Source of the DNA: Rhodobacter flavimaris
GTDB taxonomy: Bacteria > Pseudomonadota > Alphaproteobacteria > Rhodobacterales > Rhodobacteraceae
NCBI RefSeq assembly: GCF_021378075.1
Contig: NZ_JAJUOS010000004.1
Location: forward strand, 124,001 to 188,000
Direction: 5' to 3'
Length of the DNA stretch: 64,000 nucleotides
The notes beneath the pieces were generated by a model. The model was not told the DNA's origin, searched no databases, and saw nothing but the letters and a program-made list of their open reading frames with translations. Below are positions 45,858-55,047 of this stretch, piece after piece. Positions within the stretch are counted from its first letter, which is position 1. Every line of letters starts with the position of its first letter. The translations under genes were made by a program, and so were the position numbers.

Positions 45858-48411
45858 TGACGATGCGCCCCGGCACGACGATGAGTTTCTTCGGCTGACC
45901 ACCGGCCAGCGCCTTGAGCACAGCTTCGTCCGCCAGCACCAGCTTTTCAACCTCTTCCTTCGGCATCTCCTTGGGAACGGTGATTTCGCCGCGGCGCTTG
46001 CCGTTGATCTGGATCGGCAGGGTGACCGAATCCTCGGCCAAGAGCGCGGGATCGGCCTTGGGCCAGGGCGCGGTGACAACGAAGCCTTCGCCGCCAAGCG
46101 CGGCCCAGATGTCCTCGGCCAGGTGCGGCACCATCGGCCCCAGCAGCTGCGCCATCAGCTTCATCGCCTCGCGCTTGACCGGGTTCGATGCGCCCGATTT
46201 CGACAGCGTGTTGGTCAGGCCGTAAAGTGCAGCGACCGCCTTGTTGAAGGCAAAGCCCTCGATCGAGCGGGTGATCTCGTCCAAGGCCTTGTGAGTCGCG
46301 CGCAAGAGCGCCTCATCCTCGGCCCCGCCTGCGCCGCCCGCGCCTTCCGCGATCTCGGCGGCGATGCGCCAGACGCGGGCAAGGAATTTGGCCGTCGCCT
46401 CGGCACCCGAGGCGGTCCATTCCACGTCGCGCTCGGGCGGGCTGTCCGACATCACGAAGAAGCGCGCCGTATCGGCTCCGAAGGACGCGATGATGTTCAT
46501 CGGGTCGACGACGTTCTTCTTGGATTTCGACATCTTGGCCGAGGGGATGATCTCGAGCTTTTCGCCCGAGGCCTTTACCACGCCGGCCTCGCGGTCGATG
46601 TCTTCGGGCAGGTGGTAGACCGGCCGGCCCGCGCTGTCGCGGGTCATGTAGATCTCATGCGTGACCATGCCCTGGGTGAAGAGCGCGTTGAACGGCTCGA
46701 TCGCCTTGGCGGGCAGGTGACCGGTGCGGTGCATCGCGCGGGCAAAGAAGCGCGAGTAGAGCAGGTGCAGAATCGCGTGCTCGATGCCGCCGATATACTG
46801 ATCGACGTTCATCCAGTAATCCACATCCTCGGCGACGGTCGGCGTGGATGCGCGGGGCGCGGTGAAGCGCGCGTAATACCAAGACGAATCGACGAACGTA
46901 TCCATCGTGTCGGTTTCGCGCTTGGCGGGCGCGCCGCAGCTGGGGCAGGAGCACTCGCGCCAGGTCGGGTGCCGGTCGAGCGGGTTGCCCGGCTTGTCGA
47001 AGGACACGTCATCGGGCAGCTGGACGGGCAGGTTTTCCTTTTTCTCGGGCACCACGCCGCAGGTCGCGCAATGCACGACCGGAATCGGGCAGCCCCAATA
47101 GCGCTGGCGCGACAGGCCCCAGTCGCGCAGGCGGTAGTTCGTCACGCCCCGGCCGATGCCGTTCTCCTCGCAGAATGCGATGGCGGCGGCGACGGCCTCT
47201 TCGCCGGTTTGAACCGCTTCACCCGCGAAGCCGCGGATGTAGCGCACACGCTCGGATTTCAGCGGCACGAATTCCTCGGTCGGCACAAGGTCGGCCTCGG
47301 CGGTGTCGTCCGCTTCAGGGCGGAAGACCGAGTGGATAGGCAGCTCGTATTTGGTGGCGAATTCAAAGTCGCGCGCGTCATGGGCCGGGCAACCGAAGAT
47401 CGCGCCCGTTCCGTAATCCATCAGGATGAAGTTGGCGATATAGACCGGCAGCTCCCATGCCTCATCAAGCGGGTGACGCACGCGGATGCCGGTGTCCATG
47501 CCCAGCTTCTCGGCGGTCTCGATGGCCTCCTCGGTGGTGCCACCCTTGCGGCATTCGGCGACGAAGGCGGCGATCTCGGGGTTGTGACGCTCAAGATGCT
47601 TGGCCAGCGGGTGATCGGGTGAGATCGCGGCAAAGCTTGCGCCCATCAGCGTGTCGGGGCGGGTGGTATAGACCTCGATTCGGTCGAAGCCTTCGGGCGC
47701 GTCGATGGTCGAGAAGGCGAATTGCAGGCCGCGCGATTGACCGATCCAGTTGGCCTGCATCAGGCGCACCTTCTCGGGCCAGTCCTTGAGGCCGTCGAGG
47801 GCGCCCAACAGCTCGCCAGCGAAATCCGAGATGCGGAAGAACCACTGCGTGAGTTCCTTGCGCTCGACCAGCGCGCCCGAGCGCCAGCCGCGCCCGTCGA
47901 TCACCTGCTCGTTGGCCAGCACCGTCATGTCGATCGGGTCCCAGTTCACCACGGCGTTCTTGCGATACACGAGGCCCGCGTCGAGCATGTCGATGAACAT
48001 CGCCTGCTGCTGGCCGTAATACTCCGGGTCGCAGGTGGCGAATTCGCGGCTCCAGTCGATCGACAGGCCAAGCGGTTTCATCTGCCCGCGCATGTCGGCG
48101 ATATTGCCGTAGGTCCAGTCCTTGGGGTGGCCGCCCCGCTCCATCGCCGCGTTTTCGGCGGGCATCCCGAAGGCGTCCCAGCCCATCGGGTGCAGAACCG
48201 AGAAGCCCTGCGCCATCTTGTAGCGCGCGACCACGTCGCCCATCGTGTAGTTGCGCACATGCCCCATGTGGATGCGTCCCGAGGGGTAGGGGAACATCTC
48301 GAGCACGTAGTATTTCGGCTTGGCCGGGTCGCGCTTGGCGGTAAAAACGCCCGCCTCATCCCAGGCGGCTTGCCATTTCTGTTCGGTCTGGCTCGGTTCG
48401 TAGCGCGACAT
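45844..48411 (-). CDS. leuS: Leucyl-tRNA synthetase
   Basis: 855 residues. The class I motifs are HMGH (48-51, [15 protein letters not shown]) and KMSKS (626-630). The CP1 editing domain with [21 protein letters not shown] and the zinc-binding Cys-rich insert near [11 protein letters not shown] and [15 protein letters not shown] are present. It charges tRNA-Leu. A 139-base gap with the DUF3576 terminator separates it from the upstream gene. Confidence 0.98.
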   Translation of the reverse strand: MSRYEPSQTEQKWQAAWDEAGVFTAKRDPAKPKYYVLEMFPYPSGRIHMGHVRNYTMGDVVARYKMAQGFSVLHPMGWDAFGMPAENAAMERGGHPKDWTYGNIADMRGQMKPLGLSIDWSREFATCDPEYYGQQQAMFIDMLDAGLVYRKNAVVNWDPIDMTVLANEQVIDGRGWRSGALVERKELTQWFFRISDFAGELLGALDGLKDWPEKVRLMQANWIGQSRGLQFAFSTIDAPEGFDRIEVYTTRPDTLMGASFAAISPDHPLAKHLERHNPEIAAFVAECRKGGTTEEAIETAEKLGMDTGIRVRHPLDEAWELPVYIANFILMDYGTGAIFGCPAHDARDFEFATKYELPIHSVFRPEADDTAEADLVPTEEFVPLKSERVRYIRGFAGEAVQTGEEAVAAAIAFCEENGIGRGVTNYRLRDWGLSRQRYWGCPIPVVHCATCGVVPEKKENLPVQLPDDVSFDKPGNPLDRHPTWRECSCPSCGAPAKRETDTMDTFVDSSWYYARFTAPRASTPTVAEDVDYWMNVDQYIGGIEHAILHLLYSRFFARAMHRTGHLPAKAIEPFNALFTQGMVTHEIYMTRDSAGRPVYHLPEDIDREAGVVKASGEKLEIIPSAKMSKSKKNVVDPMNIIASFGADTARFFVMSDSPPERDVEWTASGAEATAKFLARVWRIAAEIAEGAGGAGGAEDEALLRATHKALDEITRSIEGFAFNKAVAALYGLTNTLSKSGASNPVKREAMKLMAQLLGPMVPHLAEDIWAALGGEGFVVTAPWPKADPALLAEDSVTLPIQINGKRRGEITVPKEMPKEEVEKLVLADEAVLKALAGGQPKKLIVVPGRIVNVVI

Positions 48412-48492
48412 TTCGGCCCCTCATGCGGAATTCTGCGTGCCGTAGCTACACCGTGAGGGGAGCGGAGGTCCAGACTGCCAAGAGAACAAGGC

Positions 48493-48527
48493 AAAAAATA
48501 CTCCCGCCGCGGAGACCGGGGCGGGAG
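48493..48527 (-). terminator. Rho-independent terminator of the DUF3576 gene
   Basis: On the minus strand CTCCCGCC/GGCGGGAG forms an 8-bp stem followed by TATTTTTTG. Confidence 0.85.
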
Positions 48528-48550
48528 CGGATTATGCCTGTTTGCGGGCC

Positions 48551-49048
48551 TTAGAGGTTGGCGTCGCGGATCCGGATCTGGCGGGCGCGGGTAAGAATCG
48601 CATCCTCGACCGCGCGCACGGTTTCGGCCGGGACGGCGCCGCCACGGCTTTCCAGCGAGACCTTGAGGCTGCGCGCATCCAGCGCCGGGTCGGTAATGTA
48701 GATCGTGGCCTTGTAGGCGCGGCCACCGCCGGGCGGGGTGCCGTAGCCGGTGACGATCACGCCCGAGAAAGGATCGACCGACTGGATCGGCAGGAAGTTC
48801 AGCACTTCAAGCGAGGCTTGCCAGAGATACTTGTTGACCTCGACCGTCACGTTCGGGTCGTCGACATTCGTGAACAGATCCCAGATCGTGTTGGTCTTGT
48901 CCCGGCCCTCGCGAACTTGCGGGGCGACCTGACGGTCGGGTCCGGTGTTGTCGCCGAACAGGTTGCCGCTGCTGATGCCGCCGCAGCCCGAAACCGCAAG
49001 CATGAGGCCGCAGATCGCGCTGGCGCGCAGAAGTTCACGCATGTTCAT
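48551..49048 (-). CDS. DUF3576 family lipoprotein
   Basis: 165 residues. A lipoprotein signal ends in LAVSGC (Cys22). The mature part, with NTIWDLF, VEVNKYLWQASLEVLNFLP and DPFSGVIVTGYG, matches DUF3576, which is alphaproteobacterial and of unknown function. GGAGG lies 9 bases before the ATG. It sits upstream of leuS-lptE-holA, a common order, but here a terminator intervenes. Confidence 0.9.
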   Translation of the reverse strand: MNMRELLRASAICGLMLAVSGCGGISSGNLFGDNTGPDRQVAPQVREGRDKTNTIWDLFTNVDDPNVTVEVNKYLWQASLEVLNFLPIQSVDPFSGVIVTGYGTPPGGGRAYKATIYITDPALDARSLKVSLESRGGAVPAETVRAVEDAILTRARQIRIRDANL

Positions 49049-49273
49049 CGGCTACTGCCTCCGTCCGCCTTGGTTTCAGACTTGTGCCCGTACTTAGCCT
49101 GTCTCTAGCCCAAGGCCCCAAGCCCGACAAGGATTTTCCCGCGTATTTCATTGTGCTTCGCCAGCTTGGCCGGCTCGCTGACTGTGGCAAGAGTGCACCA
49201 TGCCCGGCGCCAATTCGGCAAAAGGGGAGGTTTGCGTTGCATTGATGGGGCCAAGGCGTGAAATAGCAGCATA

Positions 49274-49300
49274 CCCAACTCGGAGTGACCCGACTTGGGG
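49274..49300 (+). promoter_or_regulatory. Leader hairpin upstream of porin 1
   Basis: Imperfect inverted repeat CCCAACTCGG ... CCGACTTGGGG ends 28 bases before the porin start. The whole 280-base gap upstream (49049-49328) holds no gene I can support; it presumably carries the porin promoter, and I see no clear -35/-10 pair. Confidence 0.35.
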
Positions 49301-49328
49301 TTTACCTTTGACACAATGAGGGAAAACG

Positions 49329-50240
49329 ATGAAAAAGGTTCTTCTCGCGACGACCGCTCTGGTGTTCTCGGCTGGCTTCGCCGCCGCTGAAGTCACCATC
49401 TCGGGCTCGGCCAACATGGGCTTCAAATACGACGAGGGCGATCTCGCGTACGCTGGCAAGAAAGCTGCTGGCTGGTATGAGATCGACATGGATGTCACCG
49501 GCACCATGGAATCGGACTCGGGCCTGACCTTCGGCGCCACCATCGAGCTCGACTCGGACTACGCTTCGCTGGCCGCTGGCCAGTCGCTCGCTGACCTCTA
49601 CGACTGCTACCTCGACGAAGGCTTCTCGGACGAGTGCGCTGTCGGCTCCAACGAGACCCTGGCTGGTTCGGTCTTCGTTTCGGGCGCCTTCGGCACCTTC
49701 ACCGTTGGTTCGGTTGACCCGGTTGCGGACGACATCGGCCTGACCGACATCGGCTTCGACGGCATCGGCACCGACAACGTCGCCGAAATGTCGGCCTACT
49801 CGGGTTCGGCTGACGCTCGTTGGGACTACACCGTTGGTGCCGTCACCCTCGGCGCTTCGGTCAACACCATCTCGGAAGACTACGGCCTGCTCGGCGCGTA
49901 CGACTTCGGCGCCGGTAAGGTTGCTCTGTCGTTCGACCACGACGAAGCTGGCGACAACGACTCGGTCGGTCTGCTCGTGAAGGGCACCGTTGCTGGCATC
50001 GCTGGCGAGCTTTATGTTGCTGACGACGACACCACCGGCACCTCGTGGGGCGTCTACGGCGCTTACACCACCGGCGCTCTGACCCTCGAAGCTTCGTACG
50101 CTGACTACGACGACAACGAAGACGAAGCCTACGGCATCGGCGCCAAGTACGCCCTCGGCGGCGGCGCCAAGCTGGCTGGCGGCGTCGGCTCGGTTGGCGG
50201 CGACACCGTTGCTGACCTCGGCGTGACCTTCTCGTTCTAA
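49329..50240 (+). CDS. Outer-membrane porin (Rhodobacter type), copy 1
   Basis: 303 residues. A signal peptide (MKKVLLATTALVFSAGFAAA) is followed by alternating beta strands of a 16-stranded general porin and ends in VADLGVTFSF, the terminal Phe recognised by the BAM machinery. A loop carries two cysteines (YDCYLDEGFSDEC) also kept in copy 2. Codon use is strongly biased toward GCT, GTT and GAC, unlike most neighbours, as expected for a very highly expressed gene. GAGGGA precedes the ATG. It has its own strong terminator. Confidence 0.93.
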   Translation: MKKVLLATTALVFSAGFAAAEVTISGSANMGFKYDEGDLAYAGKKAAGWYEIDMDVTGTMESDSGLTFGATIELDSDYASLAAGQSLADLYDCYLDEGFSDECAVGSNETLAGSVFVSGAFGTFTVGSVDPVADDIGLTDIGFDGIGTDNVAEMSAYSGSADARWDYTVGAVTLGASVNTISEDYGLLGAYDFGAGKVALSFDHDEAGDNDSVGLLVKGTVAGIAGELYVADDDTTGTSWGVYGAYTTGALTLEASYADYDDNEDEAYGIGAKYALGGGAKLAGGVGSVGGDTVADLGVTFSF

Positions 50241-50263
50241 TCCTTGCGGATCTGAATGACGGA

Positions 50264-50291
50264 AGAGCGGGCTTCGGCCCGCTCTTTGCGT
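50264..50291 (+). terminator. Rho-independent terminator of porin 1
   Basis: Perfect 9-bp stem AGAGCGGGC/GCCCGCTCT with a TTCG tetraloop, then TTTGCGTTTT. It is near-identical to the porin 2 terminator. Confidence 0.9.
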
Positions 50292-50367
50292 TTTCTGGGC
50301 CTTTTTTGTAGCGGCAATGCCGCAGTTGCGTGGAAATCCACGAGCTTTGACTAGGCTGTGATTGAAC

Positions 50368-50384
50368 CAACCCGAATGGGGTTG
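50368..50384 (+). repeat. Small hairpin in the porin 2 upstream region
   Basis: CAACCC/GGGTTG with a 5-base loop, about 65 bases before the porin 2 start. It may be a leader structure; no other element is clear in this 157-base gap. Confidence 0.3.
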
Positions 50385-50448
50385 CATGGTATTTTCAACG
50401 CGCGGTGAACGTCATGCGACCGTGCTATGCATGAAGGGACAGATGATT

Positions 50449-51384
50449 ATGAAAAACGTTCTTCTCGCGACCACCGCATTGGTCTTCTCGGCGGGCTTTG
50501 CGGCCGCTGAAGTCACCGTGACGGGTTCGGCCAATATGGGTTTCAAGTATAACGAAGCCGGTCTTGGATATGCGGACGGCAAGGATGCCGCTGGCTGGTA
50601 CGAAATCGATATGGATGTCACCGGCACGATGGAGGCTGATTCGGGCCTGACCTTCGGCGCGAACATCGAGCTCGACTCGGACTATGCTGCGCTGACTGAC
50701 CGTCAATCGCTTGCGGACGTCTACGAGTGCTACCTTGTCGAAGGTTTTTCGGACGAATGCGCCGTAGGTAGCAACGAAACGCTGTCCGCTTCTGTCTTCG
50801 TGTCGGGTTCTTTCGGCACGATCACCGTCGGCGCGATCGACCCGATCGCCGAAGACTACGGCCTGCAGGACATCGGTTTTGACGGCATCGGCATCGATGA
50901 CATCGCCGAGGACGCGGGTTACATCGGCGAGGCAGATATTCGTTGGGATTACGCCACCGGCGATTTCACCTTCGGTGTCTCGATGCACACCATCTATGAA
51001 GATTACGGTCTGGGCATTGGCTACGACCAAGGCGCGTTCAACGCTGCCCTGACCTACGATCACTTCGAGGGCGGCTCGGACGACGTGAACACCACCTCGC
51101 TGCTGCTTGGCTACGAGGCAAATGGCTTTGCTGGCCATATCTACGTCACCGATGCGACGGATAACGGCACCTCCTACGGCATCTATGGTTCCTATGTGAC
51201 CGGCCCGTGGCTGTTTGAAGCCGCCTATGCCAAGGCGGATGACGACTCGATCACGGCGCCGGGCGTGGATGCTTACGGTATCGGCGCGAAATACGACCTC
51301 GGCGGCGGCGCTAAGCTGGCGGGCGGTCTCGGTTCGGTCGACAGCGATATGGTCGCCGATCTCGGTGTGACCTTCTCGTTCTGA
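50449..51384 (+). CDS. Outer-membrane porin (Rhodobacter type), copy 2
   Basis: 311 residues, a paralogue of copy 1 with a near-identical signal peptide (MKNVLLATTALVFSAGFAAA), the same cysteine loop (YECYLVEGFSDEC) and the same end (VADLGVTFSF). The middle and C-terminal loops differ. Codon use is closer to the genome average, suggesting lower expression. ATG 50449 gives the canonical signal peptide; ATG 50443 is closer to the AAGGGA site and would add two residues. Confidence 0.93.
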   Translation: MKNVLLATTALVFSAGFAAAEVTVTGSANMGFKYNEAGLGYADGKDAAGWYEIDMDVTGTMEADSGLTFGANIELDSDYAALTDRQSLADVYECYLVEGFSDECAVGSNETLSASVFVSGSFGTITVGAIDPIAEDYGLQDIGFDGIGIDDIAEDAGYIGEADIRWDYATGDFTFGVSMHTIYEDYGLGIGYDQGAFNAALTYDHFEGGSDDVNTTSLLLGYEANGFAGHIYVTDATDNGTSYGIYGSYVTGPWLFEAAYAKADDDSITAPGVDAYGIGAKYDLGGGAKLAGGLGSVDSDMVADLGVTFSF

Positions 51385-51406
51385 TCCCGTCGGACAATGT
51401 GATGCG

Positions 51407-51437
51407 AGAGCGGGCCTTGGGCCCGCTCTTTTCTTTT
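51407..51437 (+). terminator. Rho-independent terminator of porin 2
   Basis: Perfect 9-bp stem AGAGCGGGC/GCCCGCTCT with a CTTGG loop, then TTTTCTTTT. The stem equals that of the porin 1 terminator, consistent with duplication of the whole unit. Confidence 0.9.
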
Positions 51438-51476
51438 GAGCGCCAACGTGGTGTCTTGCGCCAAAAGGAGGATGCG

Positions 51477-52136
51477 ATGGGACTGGGTGAGATCGCGGCG
51501 CGGATTGCGCAGGCAGAGGCGGCAGCGGGCCGCGCTGCGGGGGCTGTCGCGCTGATTGCCGTCTCCAAGGTGCAGCCGCCCGAGCGGGTCGAAGCTGTCC
51601 TGCGCGAGGGTCATCGCCTCTTTGGCGAGAATTACGTGCAGGAGGCTGCGGGCAAGTGGCCTGCCTGGCGTGAGGCTTTCCCGGGCGCGCAGGTGCATAT
51701 GATCGGCCCCTTGCAGACCAACAAGGCCAAGCTGGCGGTGGAGCTGTTCGAGGCGATCCATACGCTCGACAGGCCGTCTCTTGCCACCAAGCTGGCCAAC
51801 CTGGCGCAGGCGCGGGGCGCGAGCCCCGAGCTGTTCGTACAGGTCAACACTGGGGCCGAGCCGCAAAAGGCGGGCGTGATGCCCGAGGTGGTGGATGCGT
51901 TTGTCGCTGAGGCGCGTGCGATGGATCTGCCGGTCGTGGGCCTGATGTGCATTCCCCCGGAGGAAGAGGACGCGGCGCCGCATTTTCGGATGCTTGCGCA
52001 GATGGCGGCGCGAAATGGCCTGCGCGGCCTGTCGATGGGGATGAGCGGCGATTTCGAGGCGGCGATTGCCGCCGGGGCCACGCATGTCCGCGTGGGCTCG
52101 GCCATTTTCGGGGCACGGGACTACGGCGCGCGATAG
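51477..52136 (+). CDS. YggS/PLPBP family pyridoxal phosphate homeostasis protein
   Basis: 219 residues, a single alanine-racemase-like barrel. Lys31 in ALIAVSKVQPPE is the PLP-binding lysine; FGENYVQEA, HMIGPLQTNKAK and LSMGMSGDFEAAIAAGATHVRVGSAIFG are diagnostic. The family keeps free PLP in balance rather than catalysing a reaction. AAGGAGG precedes the ATG. It converges on the YkuD gene with a 3-base gap. Confidence 0.95.
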   Translation: MGLGEIAARIAQAEAAAGRAAGAVALIAVSKVQPPERVEAVLREGHRLFGENYVQEAAGKWPAWREAFPGAQVHMIGPLQTNKAKLAVELFEAIHTLDRPSLATKLANLAQARGASPELFVQVNTGAEPQKAGVMPEVVDAFVAEARAMDLPVVGLMCIPPEEEDAAPHFRMLAQMAARNGLRGLSMGMSGDFEAAIAAGATHVRVGSAIFGARDYGAR

Positions 52137-52139
52137 GGT

Positions 52140-52697
52140 CTAGGCTTTGTCATGCGGCAGGCCCCGGGGCGCTGCCCCGGACCCCGAGGTATTTTGCTCC
52201 AGGAGAAAGCAGGCGAGCGGCGGGATCTCGATCACGGCGCCGGGTTCGAGGTGGCGGGCGAGCCAGAAAAGGTCCTTGCGTTTGAAGGCAAGGCAGCCCG
52301 CGGTCGGGTAGCCCGCACGGCGGCGCTGATGCAGGAAGATGGCCGAGCCATTGCCGGGCACCGCCTTGGGGTAGTTCCAGTCGGTGACGAGGACGATGTC
52401 GTAAAGCGGGTCGGCGCGACGCAGGGTTTCGTGGCTGGCTCTGAACGGTGCGCGGACGCGTTGGTTGTAGCGGGGGTGTTCAGCTGCATCGCACCACAGA
52501 TCCCGCGGGCCGATGGGCCGGGCCCAAGGCGCGGGGCGGGGCAGGCGGTCGGCGCGCCAGAGCATTTCGAGGATGCGCAGGCGACCAATCGGGGTGGCGC
52601 CGTCGCCTTCGCGCTTGTCGTGCCGTAGGCCGCCGCGGCCGATCTCGACCGGAAGGATCCGGTTGCCGACGCGCAGCCCGGAGGGCGTGAGGCGCAT
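52140..52697 (-). CDS. L,D-transpeptidase-like (YkuD) family protein with repeat-derived tail
   Basis: 185 residues. The catalytic region has His123 (SAIFLHQ) and Cys135 in PTAGCLAF, the short YkuD-like variant in which the classical HGC is TxGC. No signal peptide is visible, so its cell location is unclear; the domain normally forms 3-3 peptidoglycan cross-links or anchors. Residues from about 163 on are encoded by repeat copy 3 and are probably not part of the fold. The ATG at 52697 shares its A with the ribA stop (TGATG), so the gene is coupled to ribA. Confidence 0.82.
   Translation of the reverse strand: MRLTPSGLRVGNRILPVEIGRGGLRHDKREGDGATPIGRLRILEMLWRADRLPRPAPWARPIGPRDLWCDAAEHPRYNQRVRAPFRASHETLRRADPLYDIVLVTDWNYPKAVPGNGSAIFLHQRRRAGYPTAGCLAFKRKDLFWLARHLEPGAVIEIPPLACFLLEQNTSGSGAAPRGLPHDKA
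52161..52209 (-). repeat. GC-rich intergenic repeat, copy 3 (inside a gene end)
   Basis: Read on the minus strand: CTTTCTCCTGGAG, AAATACC, GGGGTCCGGGGC, AGCGCCCCGG. The block order equals copies 1 and 2. Unlike those, it lies within the 3' end of the L,D-transpeptidase-like gene and is translated. Confidence 0.65.
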
Positions 52698-53788
52698 CAC
52701 AGGATATGCCCCGATTTTTCCGCCTTGGTGGCTAGGTAGGCCGCATTGTGACGGCTGACACCGACACGCAGCGGTACGCGTTCGACGACCTCGATCCCGT
52801 TGGCTTCCAGCATGCGCACCTTGGCGGGGTTGTTGGTCAGCAGCCGCACTGAATGGAAGCCCAGTTTTTTCAGCAGGGCCGCGCCGATGCGGAAGTCGCG
52901 CTCGTCATCCTCGAAGCCGAGGCGGTGGTTCGCCTCGACCGTGTCGAAGCCCTGATCTTGCAGCGAATAGGCGCGCATCTTGTTGGCGAGGCCGATGCCG
53001 CGCCCTTCCTGGTTGAGGTAGAGCAGGATGCCTGCACCGTCATGCCCCATCTGCGACAGCGCGGCGTCAAGTTGCGGGCCACAGTCGCATTTCAGCGATC
53101 CCAGCACATCGCCGGTGAAGCAGGCCGAATGCAGCCGCGCCAGCACGGGCTTGTCGCGGGCGGGGGCGCCGATCTCGATGGCGTAATGTTCCTCGCCGCC
53201 GTCGTCGGGGCGGAAGATATGGAGGCGACCTTTCTCGGCGGCGCGCATCGGCACGCGAGCGGCGGCGACGGGGGCGAGGACCGTCTCGGCGGCGATCTCG
53301 CGCAGCGCATCGGAGGCGTCAAGCGCGGTCAGCCCCTCGGTCCGGGGCGAGGGCAGCGGCGCGAGAATCGCGGCGGGCAGTAGATGCGCGGACTTCGCAA
53401 GCGCGATGGCCGCGCGGGCAAGGGTTGCGTCACCCCCGCGCTCGGCGCTGAGCGGGCCCTTCATCGGTATGGCAAGATCGTCTGCCGGGTCGGCCAATGC
53501 CTGAAGCCAGTCAAGTTCCGCATCAATGGGCACGCGGATGCGGGCCAGATCGGTATCGTAGATCCGCGCCTTCAGCGTCTCGGCCCGGCGCGCGGTCAGC
53601 ACCAGCACCAGCGGCCCGAGCGCGCGCAGCGCCGCAAGCCGCGCCGGGCTGAGCGTTTCGACAGCGACCGCGAGGCAGCTGCCCGACAGCACGATAGGCA
53701 GCCCCATGCGCAGATCGGCGCGGGCGCGGTTGAGCCGTTCGGCAGGGGTCGGGCCAAGGGAAAGGGCGGTATCCATAGCTCGTGACAT
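52697..53788 (-). CDS. ribA: GTP cyclohydrolase II
   Basis: 363 residues from ATG 53788. RibA opens riboflavin synthesis from GTP. The C-terminal two-thirds carries the zinc cysteines in [31 protein letters not shown] and LLTNNPAK. The first 150 residues are a degenerate extra domain common in alphaproteobacterial RibA. The start is unsure: ATG 53776 is an alternative and neither has a good ribosome site. Confidence 0.94.
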   Translation of the reverse strand: MSRAMDTALSLGPTPAERLNRARADLRMGLPIVLSGSCLAVAVETLSPARLAALRALGPLVLVLTARRAETLKARIYDTDLARIRVPIDAELDWLQALADPADDLAIPMKGPLSAERGGDATLARAAIALAKSAHLLPAAILAPLPSPRTEGLTALDASDALREIAAETVLAPVAAARVPMRAAEKGRLHIFRPDDGGEEHYAIEIGAPARDKPVLARLHSACFTGDVLGSLKCDCGPQLDAALSQMGHDGAGILLYLNQEGRGIGLANKMRAYSLQDQGFDTVEANHRLGFEDDERDFRIGAALLKKLGFHSVRLLTNNPAKVRMLEANGIEVVERVPLRVGVSRHNAAYLATKAEKSGHIL

Positions 53789-53926
53789 AATCGTTCGTGC
53801 AACAAATTGAAACATATCCCGCGCTGGCGTCACCTCCGCGTGATATAGATTTCACACCCCTTGCCGTGAACGTGATCGGGCCTCAGCTTGGCTTCAACGA
53901 ACAGAGCTGACGAAAAGGAGGCACCC

Positions 53927-54613
53927 ATGGCAGGTCTGAAAAAGATCCTTCTGGTTGACGACGATACCGATCTTCGCGAGGCGCTGGCCGAGCAACTGAT
54001 CGCCACCGAGGATTTCGAAGTGTTCGAGGCAGGCTCGGGCGCGGAAGGGGTCGAGAAGGCCAAGGCGGCGCTTTACGATCTGGTCGTGCTGGACGTGGGC
54101 CTGCCCGATACCGACGGGCGCGAGCTGTGCAAGAAGCTGCGCAAGCAGGGCGTGAAATGCCCCGTCGTCATGCTGACCGGCCATGATACCGATGCCGACA
54201 CGATCCTGGGCCTCGACTCGGGCGCGAACGACTACATCACGAAGCCGTTCAAGTTCCCGGTCCTGCTGGCGCGTCTGCGCGCGCAGCTGCGCACTCATGA
54301 GCAATCCGAGGACGCGGTGTTCCAGCTTGGGCCGTATACGTTCAAGCCGGCGATGAAGATGCTGATCGACGCGAAAGAGCGCAAGATCCGGCTGACCGAG
54401 AAGGAGACCAATATCCTCAAGTTCCTCTACCGCGCGACCGATGGCGTGGTGCCGCGCGACGTGCTGCTGCATGAGGTCTGGGGCTATAATGCGGGTGTCA
54501 CCACGCATACGCTGGAAACCCACATCTACCGGCTGCGCCAGAAGATCGAGCCCGATCCCTCAAACGCGCGGCTTCTGGTGACCGAATCCGGCGGCTACCG
54601 GCTGGTGGCGTAA
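53927..54613 (+). CDS. cenR: OmpR-type response regulator, CenR orthologue
   Basis: 228 residues. Receiver domain with Asp11/Asp12, phosphoacceptor Asp56 (VVLDVGLPD), Thr84 and Lys106; winged-helix domain with RLTEKETNILKFLYRA, LLHEVWGYNAGVTTHTLETH and IYRLRQKI. The sequence closely resembles Caulobacter CenR, an envelope regulator essential there. No histidine kinase gene is adjacent, so it is an orphan in this window. AAAAGGAGG precedes the ATG. Confidence 0.92.
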   Translation: MAGLKKILLVDDDTDLREALAEQLIATEDFEVFEAGSGAEGVEKAKAALYDLVVLDVGLPDTDGRELCKKLRKQGVKCPVVMLTGHDTDADTILGLDSGANDYITKPFKFPVLLARLRAQLRTHEQSEDAVFQLGPYTFKPAMKMLIDAKERKIRLTEKETNILKFLYRATDGVVPRDVLLHEVWGYNAGVTTHTLETHIYRLRQKIEPDPSNARLLVTESGGYRLVA

Positions 54614-54619
54614 ATTGGA

Positions 54620-54646
54620 AAGGCGGCCCGCGGGCCGCCTTCTTCA
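54620..54646. terminator. Bidirectional terminator between cenR and the DUF3775 gene
   Basis: An 11-bp self-complementary stem (AAGGCGGCCCG and its complement, 54620-54641) with no spacer, followed by CTTC on the plus strand and TTCC on the minus strand. It overlaps the end of neither coding region except the last bases before 54644. Confidence 0.65.
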
Positions 54647-54988
54647 AACCGTGGGGTAGGCTTCCTCCTCGGCGTCTTCGGGGTCTATGCCAAGCGCACT
54701 CAGCCCGTCTTCGAGGTAATCTGCCAGCATCGGCACGCCCATGAGGTAATCCTCGGTCGGGGCCGTCGCTTCGGCGCGGGCGGTATTGAAAGCCTCGTCG
54801 AATTCGCTGGCGTCGAAGGTTTCGCGCCCGATCCACATGATCGCGGTCAGCGCGGCCTGCTCTTCCTCGTTCAGCGCGGCAATGAAAGCGCGCAATTCAC
54901 GGCCTTGGCCCGAACCGGGCAGATCGGCGTCGAACTTGCGGGCGCGAACGATGACATGGGCGACTTTGGCGGGGCTGATCGGTAGCAT
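54644..54988 (-). CDS. DUF3775 family protein
   Basis: 114 residues, acidic and soluble. LPISPAKVAHVIVRARKFD, FIAALNEEEQAALTAIMWIGRE and DYLMGVPMLADYLEDGLSALG are the DUF3775 landmarks. Its function is unknown. It lies between cenR and rmuC, transcribed toward cenR. Confidence 0.87.
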   Translation of the reverse strand: MLPISPAKVAHVIVRARKFDADLPGSGQGRELRAFIAALNEEEQAALTAIMWIGRETFDASEFDEAFNTARAEATAPTEDYLMGVPMLADYLEDGLSALGIDPEDAEEEAYPTV

Positions 54989-55047
54989 AACGTCCTCCGT
55001 ATGGCGCCAGTTTCGCGCCAGTTACCGCCCTGCGCAAGCGCAATCGC

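Noticed and set aside
45787..47622. A 611-codon plus-strand frame inside leuS
   Set aside because: Antisense shadow with no recognisable domain; leuS motifs are intact on the other strand.
52140..52697. Possibility that the YkuD protein is dead because HGC reads AGC
   Set aside because: The short YkuD-like group commonly has TxGC, and both the His and the Cys are present.
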